Below are positions 21,301-28,030 of a DNA stretch of 33,998 bases, piece after piece; position 1 is the first letter of the stretch, and each line of letters starts with the position of its first letter. The DNA lies in NCBI GenBank assembly GCA_017889635.1, contig JAGGAC010000024.1, positions 1 through 33,998 on the forward strand, given 5' to 3'. This DNA is from Bacillota bacterium. GTDB taxonomy: Bacteria; Bacillota; Negativicutes; Sporomusales; CTSoil-080. A program made the translations under genes and the position numbers. The notes beneath the pieces are model-generated. The model was not told the origin of the DNA and made no database searches. It worked only from the letters and a program-made list of their open reading frames with translations.

Positions 21301-24300
21301 GCAACTTCCCGGAAAAAGATAAAAGTTTCAGAGCGTTTTTGGAAGAGGTTAAAGAAAATGCGCTGTCAGCCTATGAGCATCAGGATTACCAGTTTGAAGA
21401 ACTGGTGGATAAGCTTGATATACCGAGGGATCTAAGCAGGAATCCGCTGTTTGACACCATGTTTGTTCTGCAAAATATGGATACCATAGCTCTGGAATTT
21501 AAAGGTTTGCGATTTTCTAGCTGTGAAATAGACAGTAAGATCGCGAAATTTGATTTAACTTTAGAGGCAGTGGAAAGAAATAACCACCTTGAGTTTACGC
21601 TGGAGTACGATACTAAACTATTTAAACAAAAAACGGTGGAAAGATTAGGTAGGCACTTTGTAAATGTGTTAGCTAGTATTGTAGAACAGCCTGAGATCAA
21701 GCTGGCGGATATCGATATAGTATCTGAGGCTGAAAAACGCCAACTACTTATTGATTTTAACGATACAAAAATGGCCTATCCGAAAGATAAGACCATCCAG
21801 GAACTTTTTGAAGAGCAAGTAGCTGAGAACCCAGATCATATTGCTGTAGTATTAGGAGAACAACAGCTTACGTATAAAGAACTTGACGCTAAAGCTAACC
21901 AACTGGCGCGAGTATTAAGAAACAAGGGGGTAGCATCGCCCTGCATTGTGGGTATTTTGGCTGAGCGGTCGCCTGAACTGATTACTGGGATAATGGGTAT
22001 TTTGAAGGCCGGAGGAACATACCTGCCGATTGATCCGGAGTATCCAGAGGATAGAATCAGTTATATGCTGGCAGATAGCGAAAGCAAGATATTATTAGCA
22101 CCGCGGCATTTAGCAGATAAGGTGGTTTTCTCTGGGGAAATTATCCATTTGGATGATCCTAGTCTGTATATTGGAGATTCCTCCCGACTATTTTTAGAGC
22201 GTAATCCTAGGGACTTAGCCTATGTAATTTATACTTCAGGTTCGACAGGCAAACCTAAGGGGGTTGAGATTGAACATACCAGTCTGGTTAACTTGGTATC
22301 TTGGCACCGACGCATATATAATATTAAGGCTGAAGATCGGGCCACCCTGCTGGCTGGGCAGGCCTTTGACGCTGCGGTTTGGGAAATCTGGCCGTATCTG
22401 ACCTCGGGTGCCGGATTATACATTCCTGATAATAGAACTAGAGCTTTCACAACCGGTTTAATAAAATGGCTTAAAGACAACAAGATTACTATAAGCTTCA
22501 TGCCGACGCCAATGGCCGAAGCGCTCATGAATGAAGAGTGGCCGCAGGAAATGGCGCTTCGGGCGCTATTAACCGGCGGGGATAAATTGCATTGCCGGCC
22601 CCAAGAGATGGCTTTTATGTTGGTTAATCACTATGGTCCAACTGAAAGCACGGTTGTTGCTACCTGGGGCACTGTCAATCCGGATGAGCCTGGAGATGTG
22701 CTTCCTTCTATAGGGCGACCGGTAGATAATACGCAAATCTATATTTTGGACAAAAATAACAAGTTGCAACCTGTTGGTGTACCGGGGGAAATGTGCATAG
22801 CTGGAGATGGTTTGGCTAGAGGCTATTTAAACAGAACGGAACTGACAGCAGAGAAGTTTGTCGTCAATCCCCTCGTTCCGGGAGAAAGAATGTATCGGAC
22901 AGGCGATCTTGCGAAATGGCTGCCGGACGGGAATATTGAGTTTTTAGGCCGGATAGATCACCAAGTAAAAATCAGGGGCTTTAGAATTGAACTGGGTGAG
23001 ATCGAAGCAGAAATTCTGAAGCATCCAGCCATAAAAGAAGCATGTGTTCTTGTAAAGGACGATGTAGGCGACCAGAAGTATCTCTGCGCGTATATTGTAG
23101 CCGAAGAAGCACTTGATGTAAGGAACCTAAAGGCGTATTTAAGAAAGCCACTGCCTGATTATATGGTGCCAACAAGCTTTGTTCAGCTTGAAAAGCTGCC
23201 ACTTACGCCGAATGGGAAGATCGACCGAAAGGCGTTGCCTGAGCCGGAGGGAAGAATGAGCGCTGCTGAGGAGTACATGGCACCGCGCAATGAGGCCGAA
23301 GAAAAGCTGGTGCGGATTTGGCAGGAGGTTTTAGGTGCTAAGAAGATTGGAATAGAAGATAACTTCTTTGAACTTGGCGGACAATCTTTAAAAGCAATAA
23401 CCCTTGTCGCTAAAATTCATAAAACATTTGGGGTAGAAGTACCGCTGCAGGAAGTATTTAAGGCTCAAACAATTAAAGCGCTTAGTAAAATAATCGATAG
23501 CTTAAAGGCAACTGATTATATAACAATAGAACCAGTAGCTAAAGCGGAATATTATCCCGTATCATCGGCGCAAAAGCGGATGTTTATCCTGAATCAGTTC
23601 GAAAATGGCGATACTGCCTATAATATGCCTGCGGCATTTAAGGTGGAGGGTTTTTTAGATACGGCTAGATTTGATGATTGTTTGAACAACTTGATTCAGC
23701 GGCATGAAACGCTACGGACGTCTTTTGAATTAGTTGATGGGGAACCGGTACAAAGGGTTCATGAGGCGGTTGAGTTTACTATTGATATGAGTAAAGGAAA
23801 TGAACAAGAAATATCGGATATCCTCAAAGCTTTTGTGTCTCCTTTTGATCTAAGTAAAGCCCCGCTTTTTCGTGTCAAACTGGTTGAAATAGCTAAAAAT
23901 CAGTATGTGGTGCTCTTTGATATGCACCATATTATATCTGACGGTGTAACGATGGGAATTTTAGTTGAAGAACTGGCAAAGTTGTATGAAGGACAGGAGC
24001 TAGCAGAACTGAGGATTCAGTACAAAGATTTTTCGGCTTGGCAAAATAACCTGGTGACAACAGAAAGTTTTAAACAGCATGAAGAATACTGGTTGAAAAC
24101 TTTTGCCGGAGAGTTGCCGGTATTAAGTATGCCGAGCGATTATCAAAGGCCGCCGGTTCGAAGCTTTGAAGGCGCTCGGTTAGAATTTGCTTTGGGCGAA
24201 GATGTGACGAAGAAACTAAACAAATTGGCGGGGCAAGCAGGTGCAACGATGTATATGGTGCTGCTGGCGGCGTATAGCGTTGTATTGTCCAAATATAGTG

Positions 24301-27300
24301 GTCAGGAAGATGTTATTGTCGGATCGCCGATTGCCGGTAGACCGCATGCCGATTTGGAGAACGTAGTTGGTATGTTTGTCAATACACTGGCAATGCGAAA
24401 TTACCCAGCAGGAGACAAAAGGTTTATCGAGTTTTTACAAGAGGTCAAAGAAAATGCGCTATCAGCCTATGCGCATCAGGACTATCAGTTCGAGGAACTG
24501 GTGGACAAGCTAGACATACCGAGGGATTTAAGTAGAAATCCCTTGTTTGATACATTATTTATATTGCAAGACACAGATATAGCATGTCTGAGAATGGGCG
24601 ACCTAAACTTAATAATGTATCAGTTTGATAATAAAACGGCTAAGTTTGACCTAATATGCCAAGCCTTTGAAAGAAACAATCGGTTAGAATTTACGCTAGA
24701 GTATTATAGTAAACTCTTTAAGAAAGAAACGGTTGAGCGCTTTGGGCAGCATTTTGTTAATGTACTAACAAGCATCGTAGACCAACCTGAAGTAAGATTG
24801 GCGGAAATTGCTCTGTTGGCAGAGGCTGAAAGAAGACAGATTTTAGTTGAGTTTAATAACACGAGGATTGTCTATCCCAACAAGACAATACAAGAATTAT
24901 TTGAGGAGCAGGCCAAAAAGAACCCAGAAAAAATTGCCGTAGTTTATGAAGAATATCAGCTTACCTATAAAGAGTTGGATAAGAAAGCTAACCAATTAGC
25001 GCAAATACTAAGAAATAGTGGAGTGCGGGAAAACAGTATTGTTGGTATTCTAGCCGAGCGTTCGCCGGAAATGATTATCGGAATGATGGGAATATTGAAA
25101 GCTGGCGGAGCCTATCTGCCGATTGATACAGAATATCCAGAGGATAGAATCAGCTATATGTTGGAAGATAGCGGGACTAAGATACTGCTAACCAAAAAGC
25201 ACTTGGCAGATAAAGTACTTTTCTCCGGGGAAGTTATCCACCTAGATGACTCCGATATTTACTCCGGAGATGGTGCTAGCCTATTTCTAAAGCATAATCC
25301 GCACGATTTAGCCTATGTAATATATACCTCAGGTTCGACAGGAAAACCTAAAGGAGTTGAGATTGAACAGATTAGTCTGGTTAACCTGGTAAAATGGCAC
25401 CAACGCGTGTATAACATTACTGTTAATGACAGGGCAACATTACTGGCGGGCCAGGCTTTTGATGCTTCAGTTTGGGAGATTTGGCCATATCTGACTGCTG
25501 GTGCCGGGCTGTACATTCCCGACAGCGAAACTAGAGCATCAACAACTAGACTAATCAAGTGGCTCAAGGATAATTTGATTAATATAAGTTTTATGCCGAC
25601 TCCGATGGCTGAAATGCTACTGGCTGAGGTTTGGCCGCCCCAAATGGCACTCCGGGCGCTGTTAACTGGAGGGGATAAACTGCATCATCAGACTCAAAAT
25701 CTTCCTTTTACATTGGTTAATCATTATGGTCCAACTGAAAGCACGGTTGTTGCCACAGCTGGCGCTGTTAGTCTGGATGAGTCCGAAGATAGGTTGCCAT
25801 CAATAGGTCGGCCTGTGGACAATACCAAGATTTATATCGTTGATAGAAACAATAATTTACAGCCTGTCGGTGTGGCTGGAGAGCTGTGTATAGCAGGGGA
25901 TGGATTAGCTAGAGGCTATTTAAACAGACCTGAGTTGACCGCAGAGAAGTTTGTTGCCAATCCTTTTGATTCAGGGGAAAGAATGTATCGGACAGGCGAC
26001 CTTGCCAGATGGTTGGGGGATGGTAATATTGAATTTTTAGGCCGAATTGACCAACAAGTGAAGATTAGAGGTTTTCGTATCGAACTAGGAGAAATTGAGG
26101 CTGGCCTGTTAACTTATCCAGCTGTAAAAGAAGCGATAGTTATTGTTAAAGATGATTTAACCAACAGTAAATATTTATGTGCATATATCGTAGCTGAAGA
26201 TAAACTTACTCTTGCAGAACTACGAGATCATTTAGCGCCAATGTTGCCTGAATATATGCTCCCGACGAGTTTTGTCCAGCTTGATAGACTGCCACTTACG
26301 CCGAATGGAAAAATTGACAGGAAGGCGCTTCCGCAGCCAGAGAGGATAAGCGCTGGAAAAGAATATGTAGCACCACGAAACGAGGCGGAAGAAAAACTGG
26401 TGTGGATTTGGCAGGAAGTCTTAGGTGTGGAGAAGGTTGGAATTGAAGATAATTTCTTTGAGCTTGGTGGTCATTCATTGAAAGCAATAACTCTTGCCGC
26501 TAGAATTCATAAAGAATTTGGCATCGAAGTGCCATTGCAGGAACTATTTAAAGCTCAGACTATTAAGAATTTGATAGTATTTATTGAAGGCACGACAAAA
26601 GTTAATTATGCTGCGATCAAACCGGTACCTGAGCAGGATTACTATCCGGTATCTTCGGCCCAAAAGAGGATGTTTGTTCTAAATCAGTTTGAGGATAGCC
26701 AGACTGCCTATAATATGCCGGCGGTGCTTAAGATAGAAGGGGTTTTAGATAAGGAACGATTTGAAGCGGCATGGAAAAAATTAATTCAAAGGCATGAAAC
26801 CTTGCGGACATCATTTGGGCTATGGGGAGGTGAGCCGGTACAAAGAGTGCACCAAGAGGTTGCATTTACTATCGACATTATTCAAGGGACTGAACACTGT
26901 ATTCAAAATATCATTAAAGCTTTTAGGCGTCCCTTTGATCTAAGCAAAGCTCCGCTTATACGGGTTAATTTGGTAGAAATGGATGAAAATAAACACTTGT
27001 TATTATTTGATATGCATCATATTATATCGGACGGCGTATCAATAGGGATTTTAGTCAAGGAACTGGCAAGTCTGTATGAGGAGCAGAATCTAGCGGAAAT
27101 AAAGATCCAATACAAAGATTTTGCAGTATGGCAAAATGATATATTCAAGACTAAAGCATTTAAAATGAAAGAAGCATATTGGTTAAAGGTTTTTGAGGGA
27201 GAGATACCATTACTCAATATTCCAAGCGATTACCCAAGGCCGATGATTAGAAGTTTTGAGGGAAACCGGCTAAGTTTCAATGTGGGCGAAGATTTGACGG

Positions 27301-27998
27301 GAAAGCTAAACAAAATTGCTGGTCAAACTGACGCCACGATATATATGGTGCTGCTTGCGGCCTATAACATCTTATTGGCGAAACACACTGGTCAGGAGGA
27401 CATTGTTGTGGGGACGCCAATTGCTGGCAGACAGCATGCGGATTTAGAAAACCTTGTCGGTATGTTCGTTAATACATTGGCGATGCGGAATTACCCTTCT
27501 GGTAACAAAAGCTTTAAGGCGTTTTTGCACGAGATTAAAGAGAATGCTCTCCTGGCCTATGAAAATCAGGACTATCAATTTGAAGAATTGGTAGAGAAAC
27601 TGGACATAGCGCGAGATTTAGGTCGAAACCCGCTGTTTGATACTATGTTTGTACTGCAAAACATGGATATGACATCAATGGAAATGGGTGGTTTAACGTT
27701 AGTGCCGGTTGAAATTGATAATAAAACAGCTAAAGTAGATTTAACTTTATATGCGGTAGAAGGAAATAATGGTTTAGAACTTATGCTGGAGTATTGTACT
27801 AAGCTGTTTACAGAAGAAACTGCTGCACGATTATTAAAGGACTATTGCAAAATACTCAAAGAGATTACGGACAACGATGACATATTAATAAAAATGATTA
27901 TGTTAGAAAAACAGTATAGTAAGCGCCGGGGAATTAAGCAGAGTTTAAATTTTAATCTGGCGGCTCAGTTTGGCGAAGCCAAAGCTGGCTCTAAGTAA
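9294..27998 (+). CDS. Hybrid PKS-NRPS megasynthase, one PKS and four NRPS modules
   Basis: A single 6234-aa protein. Domains in order by approximate residue: ACP 24-97, KS 117-525, AT 634-958, KR about 1010-1460, ACP 1545-1625, four C-A-PCP modules (1640-2666, 2677-3702, 3720-4736, 4753-5766), a complete C domain (5783-6200) and a short basic tail. It should extend a FAAL-supplied acyl chain by one malonyl-type unit, reduce it to a 3-hydroxyacyl group, add four amino acids, and condense the chain with the residue held by the next protein. There is no DH, ER, epimerase or thioesterase domain. The ATG overlaps the FAAL stop, with AAGGGG before it. No frame interruption occurs over 18.7 kb. The terminal C domain implies docking with the next synthetase. 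Confidence 0.95.
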   Translation: MGKGQRGAMREVNMKATCAKDTKTSNEIEKWLRLRLAERLKVEPSKIDICEPLYNYGLDSSSAVTITGEMGEWLGQDISPTLVWDYPTIEDITRFLTLGTGDSAIKNAVSQNSTAEPIAIIGIGCRFPGAEGPEAFWSLLKNNIDVITETPIQRRVQGKNASWGGYLNNIDEFDARFFGISPREAAEMDPQQRLLLEVSWEALEDAGQIPERLVGQPVGVFIGISGYDYGAMLRNFSDTDIYAATGNALSIAANRISYLFNFQGPSLAIDTACSSSLVAVHLACQSLRNGESKLALVGGVNLLLSPDVTAAFDKAGMLSSDGRCKTFSAEANGYVRGEGAGVVVLKPLSKALHDGDSIYALIPGSAVNQDGRSNGLTAPNGPAQEAVLREAYQRAGVSPGEIQYVEAHGTGTSLGDPIEAKALGRVLAEDRLPQNRCLIGSVKTNIGHLEAAAGMAGLIKVALALKHREIPASLHFDKPNPYIPFEKLPLCVQTETGPWPNMSSSLLAGVSSFGFGGTNAHVVLEGFQASSLKKHSMTSYFPRAEHLFAISAVDQKALRELAQSYRDYMSRSDSNISIKDICYTAGNRRKHHDYRMAMVVRSRQEMVEYLDNYLNGEAMPAYQLGQRTHGNSSKVVFVFSGQGSQWWAMGRELFQEEQVFREIIEECDELFRCHVDWSLITELTAEKSESRLDQTEVAQPVLFAVQVALAKLWMLWGIQPAAVVGHSMGELAAGYIAGALSLSDAVRVIFHRSRLMQRTTGQGKTVAVELAWDEAELLLAGYEDKISIACYNGPTSLVLSGEPAAMNEIMAKLEQMNVFCKALPVDYAFHSYQMEPLKDELTASLKGLQSEVAVLPIYSTVTGKVINGQQLNSAYWVKNLREPVLFATAVEHLVEDDYNAFLEISPHPVLAGAVRQSLNKLGKEGIILPSLRRQEPERACLLKSLGGLYTKGYQVNWDGLYPEGGKCIALPKYPWQREQYWFEMKEHKPIFTVDKFNVSDKIDRWLYKVEWKPKELRTYEEQAYERRAQGTWLVFAQRDGIGELAAQRLVKQGEKAIVVYPGEAFECLAEGVFSIRPDRKNLDRLVNTAFDSDWDGCQGILHTWGIGSGDNDKIIQADLEKSQTMGCRHVLELIQGIKESKKEVIRNWPRLWIVTRGSQAVSIEGEIVDFTQAPLWGLGRTIAVEEQELWGGLVDLDPNMLDENSAQMLVEDILVSSGEDQVAYRQGTRFVARLKQQSLGGEKDRSIGWQTNGTYLITGGLGDLGLTVAKWMVKQGARRLILLGRSKLPPRSAWDKVCETKDHLANKIDTIKELEAMGANIHLAAVDVADAEQIETFLTKFQGESWPPIRGVVHAAGIVDNQLLATCNPDAFYQVLRPKVEGAWLLHQLLKDVPLDFFILFSSNSALLSSPRLGSYAAANAFLDSLAHYRRSVGLPALSINWGPWAEIGMAARFDILSSTTGMGISSISPEQGLEMLGFLIGKDITQVAVMEIDWVRWKMVSQQDGKTGLLADLLQEEGNLVKAIGNVSDQDTSIRQALIAANKSERYKLLEKYLCDQVAQVLRLANSKLDVSVSLTSLGLDSIMAVELKNRIEKALDIIVPMVNFLQGPSVTELAAQIQTLLTLDSEIAVIPIAPKQEVYPVSSAQKRMFILNQFEVNDTSYNNSVAFMIEGALDIPRFENVIKSLIQRHETLRTSFEIIDGETVQRIHESIEFAIDFIHGAERDIPNIIQEFVQPFDLSKAPLFRVGLVELTKTKYMVVFDMHHIISDGVTAAIFIKELASLYEGLELPDLRIQYKDFAIWQNSVFQTEDFRKQEEYWLQNFVGELPVLNMPSDYPRPPVRSFEGAVQQFSLDEKLTGELNKLSRENGTTLYMVLLAAYNVVLAKYTGQEDIVVGSPIAGRQYADLHNIIGVFINTLAMRNFPEKDKSFLEFLQKVKENALSAYEHQDYPFEELVDKLDIPRDLSRNPLFDTMFALQSVDMAELTIGSLRFSRYEFYNRIAKFDLTVEAIERNNRLDFTLEYDTKLFKQETVQRLKGHLETVLKAIVEQPEIKLADIELVSEAEKQQLLFDYNNTKTDYPKDKTIQEIFEDQVAKNPDNIAIVFKEQKLTYKELNNKANKLALALRNKGVKAGRIVGMMVERSPEMIIAIMGILKAGGACLPIDPEYPEERISYILEDSRTNILLTQRHLVQTIAFAGDIIAVDAQELYQGEAENPIQQNTAQDLAYIIYTSGSTGKPKGNLTMHHNVVRVVKETNYIKVTDHDVLLQLSNYAFDGSVFDIYGALLNGAKLVLLDKETVLDMGCLAKVIEQEKVTAFFITTALFNTLVDVNIECLKNIRKVLFGGEQVSVRHVQKAFEYLGSGRIVHVYGPTETTVFATYYEVNHSDPGDLSVPIGAPIANTVIYILDQGGNLQPVGVPGELCIAGDGLARGYLNRPELTAEKFVANPFAPGERMYRTGDLAKWLPDGNIEFLGRIDHQVKIRGFRIELGEIEAEILKHPDIKETCVMAKDDPTGQKYLCAYVVAEDAFDARELKAYLRNPLPDYMVPTSFVQLEKLPLTPNGKVDRKVLPEPEGRMSGASEYVAPRNEAEEKLTRIWQEVLGVERIGIEDNFFELGGQSLKAITLVAKIHKTFGVEVPLQEVFKAQTIKALSQIIQNVAETDYIAIEPVAEAEYYPVSSAQKRMFILNQFENGDTAYNMPAAFKVEGAFDKKRFEEAWEKLVQRHEALRTSFELSNGEPVQRVHEAVAFSIGQLKGAEKDIPSLFQAFVHPFDLSKAPLFRINLVGIAENQFVMFFDMHHIISDGVSMEILVKELTRLYKGEELPELRVQYKDFSAWQNSLFTTERFKQQEKYWLQTFDGELPVLSLPNDYPRPQVRSFEGDQYEFALGEEVTEKLNKLVGQTGVTMYMVLLAAYNVILSKYSGQEDVIIGTPIAGRPHADLENVVGMFVNTLAMRNYPAGDKKFTDFLQEVKKNALSAYAHQDYQFEELVDKLDIPRDLSRNPLFSTLFTLQNMDIGLLEIDSLKFSAYELDNNTAKFDLTLRAIERNNRLNFTLGYYSRLFKKETVEQFGQHFVNVLTSIVEQPEVRLAEIALLTEDERNRILVDLNNTNIVYPNKTIKELFELQVKRNPDSIAVTFVNQHLTYRELNYRANQFARVLRNKGVKPNSIIGLMAKRSLEMIVGIMGILKAGGAYLPIDPEYGAERIAYMLENSQSEIVLTQNDVIYKVPKNIVIIDFADVSIGCEDGTNLDTLNQPEDLAYVIYTSGTTGQPKGVMIENCNVVNLVYGLQDCIYNKYVSNLNVALLSPYVFDASIKQIFPALLSGHNLCIVPEDIRFDRSGLLNFYQKTKTDISDGTPAHIRVLNSICREGECLNVKEFLIGGEALSGALVGEFCKNFKNSKINITNVYGPTECCDIATLYKVDCDVANSGDIVPIGNRLPNVRIYILGKDLEVLPFNAVGEVYISGKGVGRGYINNLGLTAEKFVGNPFIIGERMYRTGDLGRQLPDGTIEFFGRVDHQVKIRGFRIELGEIEAKLLEHKEIKETIVVAREEVSGNKYLCAYIVANGELSAKELREHLGKTLPEYMIPSYFLQLEKLPLTLNGKIDRKALPKPEGRINTSAEYIAPRNEAEEKLAQIWQDVLGAEKVGIEDNFFELGGHSLKAINLVAKIHKAFGVEIPLLGVFKAQTIKELMEMIAGAAETDYAAIEPIAKAEYYPVSSAQKRMFILNQFKASDTTYNMPAVFKVEGKLDKQRFENAWKKLIERHETLRTSFVVIEGEPVQKVHDGEIQFTMDVIQGNEENIPGIVKAFVRPFDLGKAPLLRVGLVEVAETEHMVLFDMHHIISDGVSMRILVKELTRLYEGQELAELRIQYKDFSAWQNGVFKTEAFKKQEEYWLKTFNGEIPALNLPSDYSRPTVRNFAGDRLSFTVGEELTGKLNDLAGQNSATMYMVLLAAYNVMLAKYSGQEDIVIGSPIAGRAHADLEGIIGMFVNTLAMRNFPEKDKSFRAFLEEVKENALSAYEHQDYQFEELVDKLDIPRDLSRNPLFDTMFVLQNMDTIALEFKGLRFSSCEIDSKIAKFDLTLEAVERNNHLEFTLEYDTKLFKQKTVERLGRHFVNVLASIVEQPEIKLADIDIVSEAEKRQLLIDFNDTKMAYPKDKTIQELFEEQVAENPDHIAVVLGEQQLTYKELDAKANQLARVLRNKGVASPCIVGILAERSPELITGIMGILKAGGTYLPIDPEYPEDRISYMLADSESKILLAPRHLADKVVFSGEIIHLDDPSLYIGDSSRLFLERNPRDLAYVIYTSGSTGKPKGVEIEHTSLVNLVSWHRRIYNIKAEDRATLLAGQAFDAAVWEIWPYLTSGAGLYIPDNRTRAFTTGLIKWLKDNKITISFMPTPMAEALMNEEWPQEMALRALLTGGDKLHCRPQEMAFMLVNHYGPTESTVVATWGTVNPDEPGDVLPSIGRPVDNTQIYILDKNNKLQPVGVPGEMCIAGDGLARGYLNRTELTAEKFVVNPLVPGERMYRTGDLAKWLPDGNIEFLGRIDHQVKIRGFRIELGEIEAEILKHPAIKEACVLVKDDVGDQKYLCAYIVAEEALDVRNLKAYLRKPLPDYMVPTSFVQLEKLPLTPNGKIDRKALPEPEGRMSAAEEYMAPRNEAEEKLVRIWQEVLGAKKIGIEDNFFELGGQSLKAITLVAKIHKTFGVEVPLQEVFKAQTIKALSKIIDSLKATDYITIEPVAKAEYYPVSSAQKRMFILNQFENGDTAYNMPAAFKVEGFLDTARFDDCLNNLIQRHETLRTSFELVDGEPVQRVHEAVEFTIDMSKGNEQEISDILKAFVSPFDLSKAPLFRVKLVEIAKNQYVVLFDMHHIISDGVTMGILVEELAKLYEGQELAELRIQYKDFSAWQNNLVTTESFKQHEEYWLKTFAGELPVLSMPSDYQRPPVRSFEGARLEFALGEDVTKKLNKLAGQAGATMYMVLLAAYSVVLSKYSGQEDVIVGSPIAGRPHADLENVVGMFVNTLAMRNYPAGDKRFIEFLQEVKENALSAYAHQDYQFEELVDKLDIPRDLSRNPLFDTLFILQDTDIACLRMGDLNLIMYQFDNKTAKFDLICQAFERNNRLEFTLEYYSKLFKKETVERFGQHFVNVLTSIVDQPEVRLAEIALLAEAERRQILVEFNNTRIVYPNKTIQELFEEQAKKNPEKIAVVYEEYQLTYKELDKKANQLAQILRNSGVRENSIVGILAERSPEMIIGMMGILKAGGAYLPIDTEYPEDRISYMLEDSGTKILLTKKHLADKVLFSGEVIHLDDSDIYSGDGASLFLKHNPHDLAYVIYTSGSTGKPKGVEIEQISLVNLVKWHQRVYNITVNDRATLLAGQAFDASVWEIWPYLTAGAGLYIPDSETRASTTRLIKWLKDNLINISFMPTPMAEMLLAEVWPPQMALRALLTGGDKLHHQTQNLPFTLVNHYGPTESTVVATAGAVSLDESEDRLPSIGRPVDNTKIYIVDRNNNLQPVGVAGELCIAGDGLARGYLNRPELTAEKFVANPFDSGERMYRTGDLARWLGDGNIEFLGRIDQQVKIRGFRIELGEIEAGLLTYPAVKEAIVIVKDDLTNSKYLCAYIVAEDKLTLAELRDHLAPMLPEYMLPTSFVQLDRLPLTPNGKIDRKALPQPERISAGKEYVAPRNEAEEKLVWIWQEVLGVEKVGIEDNFFELGGHSLKAITLAARIHKEFGIEVPLQELFKAQTIKNLIVFIEGTTKVNYAAIKPVPEQDYYPVSSAQKRMFVLNQFEDSQTAYNMPAVLKIEGVLDKERFEAAWKKLIQRHETLRTSFGLWGGEPVQRVHQEVAFTIDIIQGTEHCIQNIIKAFRRPFDLSKAPLIRVNLVEMDENKHLLLFDMHHIISDGVSIGILVKELASLYEEQNLAEIKIQYKDFAVWQNDIFKTKAFKMKEAYWLKVFEGEIPLLNIPSDYPRPMIRSFEGNRLSFNVGEDLTGKLNKIAGQTDATIYMVLLAAYNILLAKHTGQEDIVVGTPIAGRQHADLENLVGMFVNTLAMRNYPSGNKSFKAFLHEIKENALLAYENQDYQFEELVEKLDIARDLGRNPLFDTMFVLQNMDMTSMEMGGLTLVPVEIDNKTAKVDLTLYAVEGNNGLELMLEYCTKLFTEETAARLLKDYCKILKEITDNDDILIKMIMLEKQYSKRRGIKQSLNFNLAAQFGEAKAGSK
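9363..14165 (+). other. PKS segment: ACP-KS-AT-KR-ACP
   Basis: The first ACP carries the phosphopantetheine site GLDSSSAV at Ser60 and should receive the acyl group from FAAL. The KS is complete: Cys273 in DTACSSS, His408 in VEAHGTGT, His448 in KTNIGHLE. The AT has GHSMGE with Ser727 and YAFHS (His830). HAFH marks malonyl and YASH methylmalonyl specificity, so YAFH is intermediate and I favour malonyl only weakly. The KR has the NADPH loop TGGLGDLG (from residue 1258) and catalytic Tyr1416 and Asn1420 in SYAAAN, so it looks active. HAAGIVDN resembles a B-type KR signature. There is no DH between AT and KR. The second ACP uses Ser1583. The expected product is a two-carbon-extended 3-hydroxyacyl chain. 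Confidence 0.85.
14211..17290 (+). other. NRPS module 1 (C-A-PCP), predicted Ile
   Basis: The C domain has an intact HHIISDG (His1765 to Gly1771) and accepts the hydroxyacyl chain from the PKS. From the A domain I read the ten-residue specificity code as D-G-F-F-L-G-V-V-F-K. This differs at one position from the known isoleucine code DGFFLGVVYK, so Ile or a close branched residue is expected. The PCP uses LGGQSLK with Ser2622. The code was aligned by eye. Confidence 0.7.
17322..20400 (+). other. NRPS module 2 (C-A-PCP), specificity unassigned
   Basis: The C domain (HHIISDG) is of the ordinary LCL type and the PCP has LGGHSLK with Ser3665. The A domain differs from the other modules: FDASIKQIF at the A4 region, DGTPAH where others have FMPTP, and YGPTECC instead of YGPTETT. 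By eye the code is about D-A-K-G-L-G-V-D-I-K, which I cannot match to a known amino acid. The core ATP-binding motifs (TSGTTGQPKG, TGDL, GRVDHQVKIRG) are intact, so it should be active. Confidence 0.65.
17331..17422 (+). repeat. 92-base perfect repeat, copy 1 (start of module 2 C domain)
   Basis: This block is identical base for base, as read by eye, to 23559-23650. It encodes the first conserved motif of a C domain. The DNA upstream in PCP1 and PCP3 is also very similar, but with scattered mostly silent changes. Confidence 0.8.
20451..23500 (+). other. NRPS module 3 (C-A-PCP), predicted Leu
   Basis: C (HHIISDG), A and PCP (LGGQSLK, Ser4698) are intact. The code reads D-A-W-F-L-G-H-V-V-K, one change from the known leucine code DAWFLGNVVK. 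Its A-PCP end resembles that of module 1 closely at DNA level, while its A-domain core resembles module 4. Confidence 0.65.
23550..26590 (+). other. NRPS module 4 (C-A-PCP), predicted Leu
   Basis: C (HHIISDG), A and PCP (LGGHSLK, Ser5728) are intact. The code reads D-A-W-F-L-G-H-V-V-K, the same as module 3, so a second Leu-like residue is expected. The start of its C domain is identical in DNA over 92 bases to the start of the module 2 C domain. Confidence 0.65.
23559..23650 (+). repeat. 92-base perfect repeat, copy 2 (start of module 4 C domain)
   Basis: Identical to 17331-17422. Perfect identity including silent positions points to recent duplication or gene conversion between modules. Confidence 0.8.
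26640..27998 (+). other. Terminal C domain and C-terminal tail
   Basis: A complete condensation domain (SSAQKRMFVLNQ start, HHIISDG catalytic motif) ends the 6234-aa protein with no A domain after it. It is followed by about 40 residues rich in basic and small residues (KQYSKRRG region onward), a plausible docking tail. It should condense the module 4 peptide with Ser on the next protein. Confidence 0.75.
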
Positions 27999-28030
27999 TA
28001 GGCATAAAGAATTGCAGGGAGGGAAGTTAA

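Noticed and set aside
14200-28000. Dual condensation/epimerization C domains in modules 1-4
   Set aside because: The C domains start with the plain LCL-like SSAQKRMF motif, and I see no extra N-terminal histidine motif typical of dual domains.
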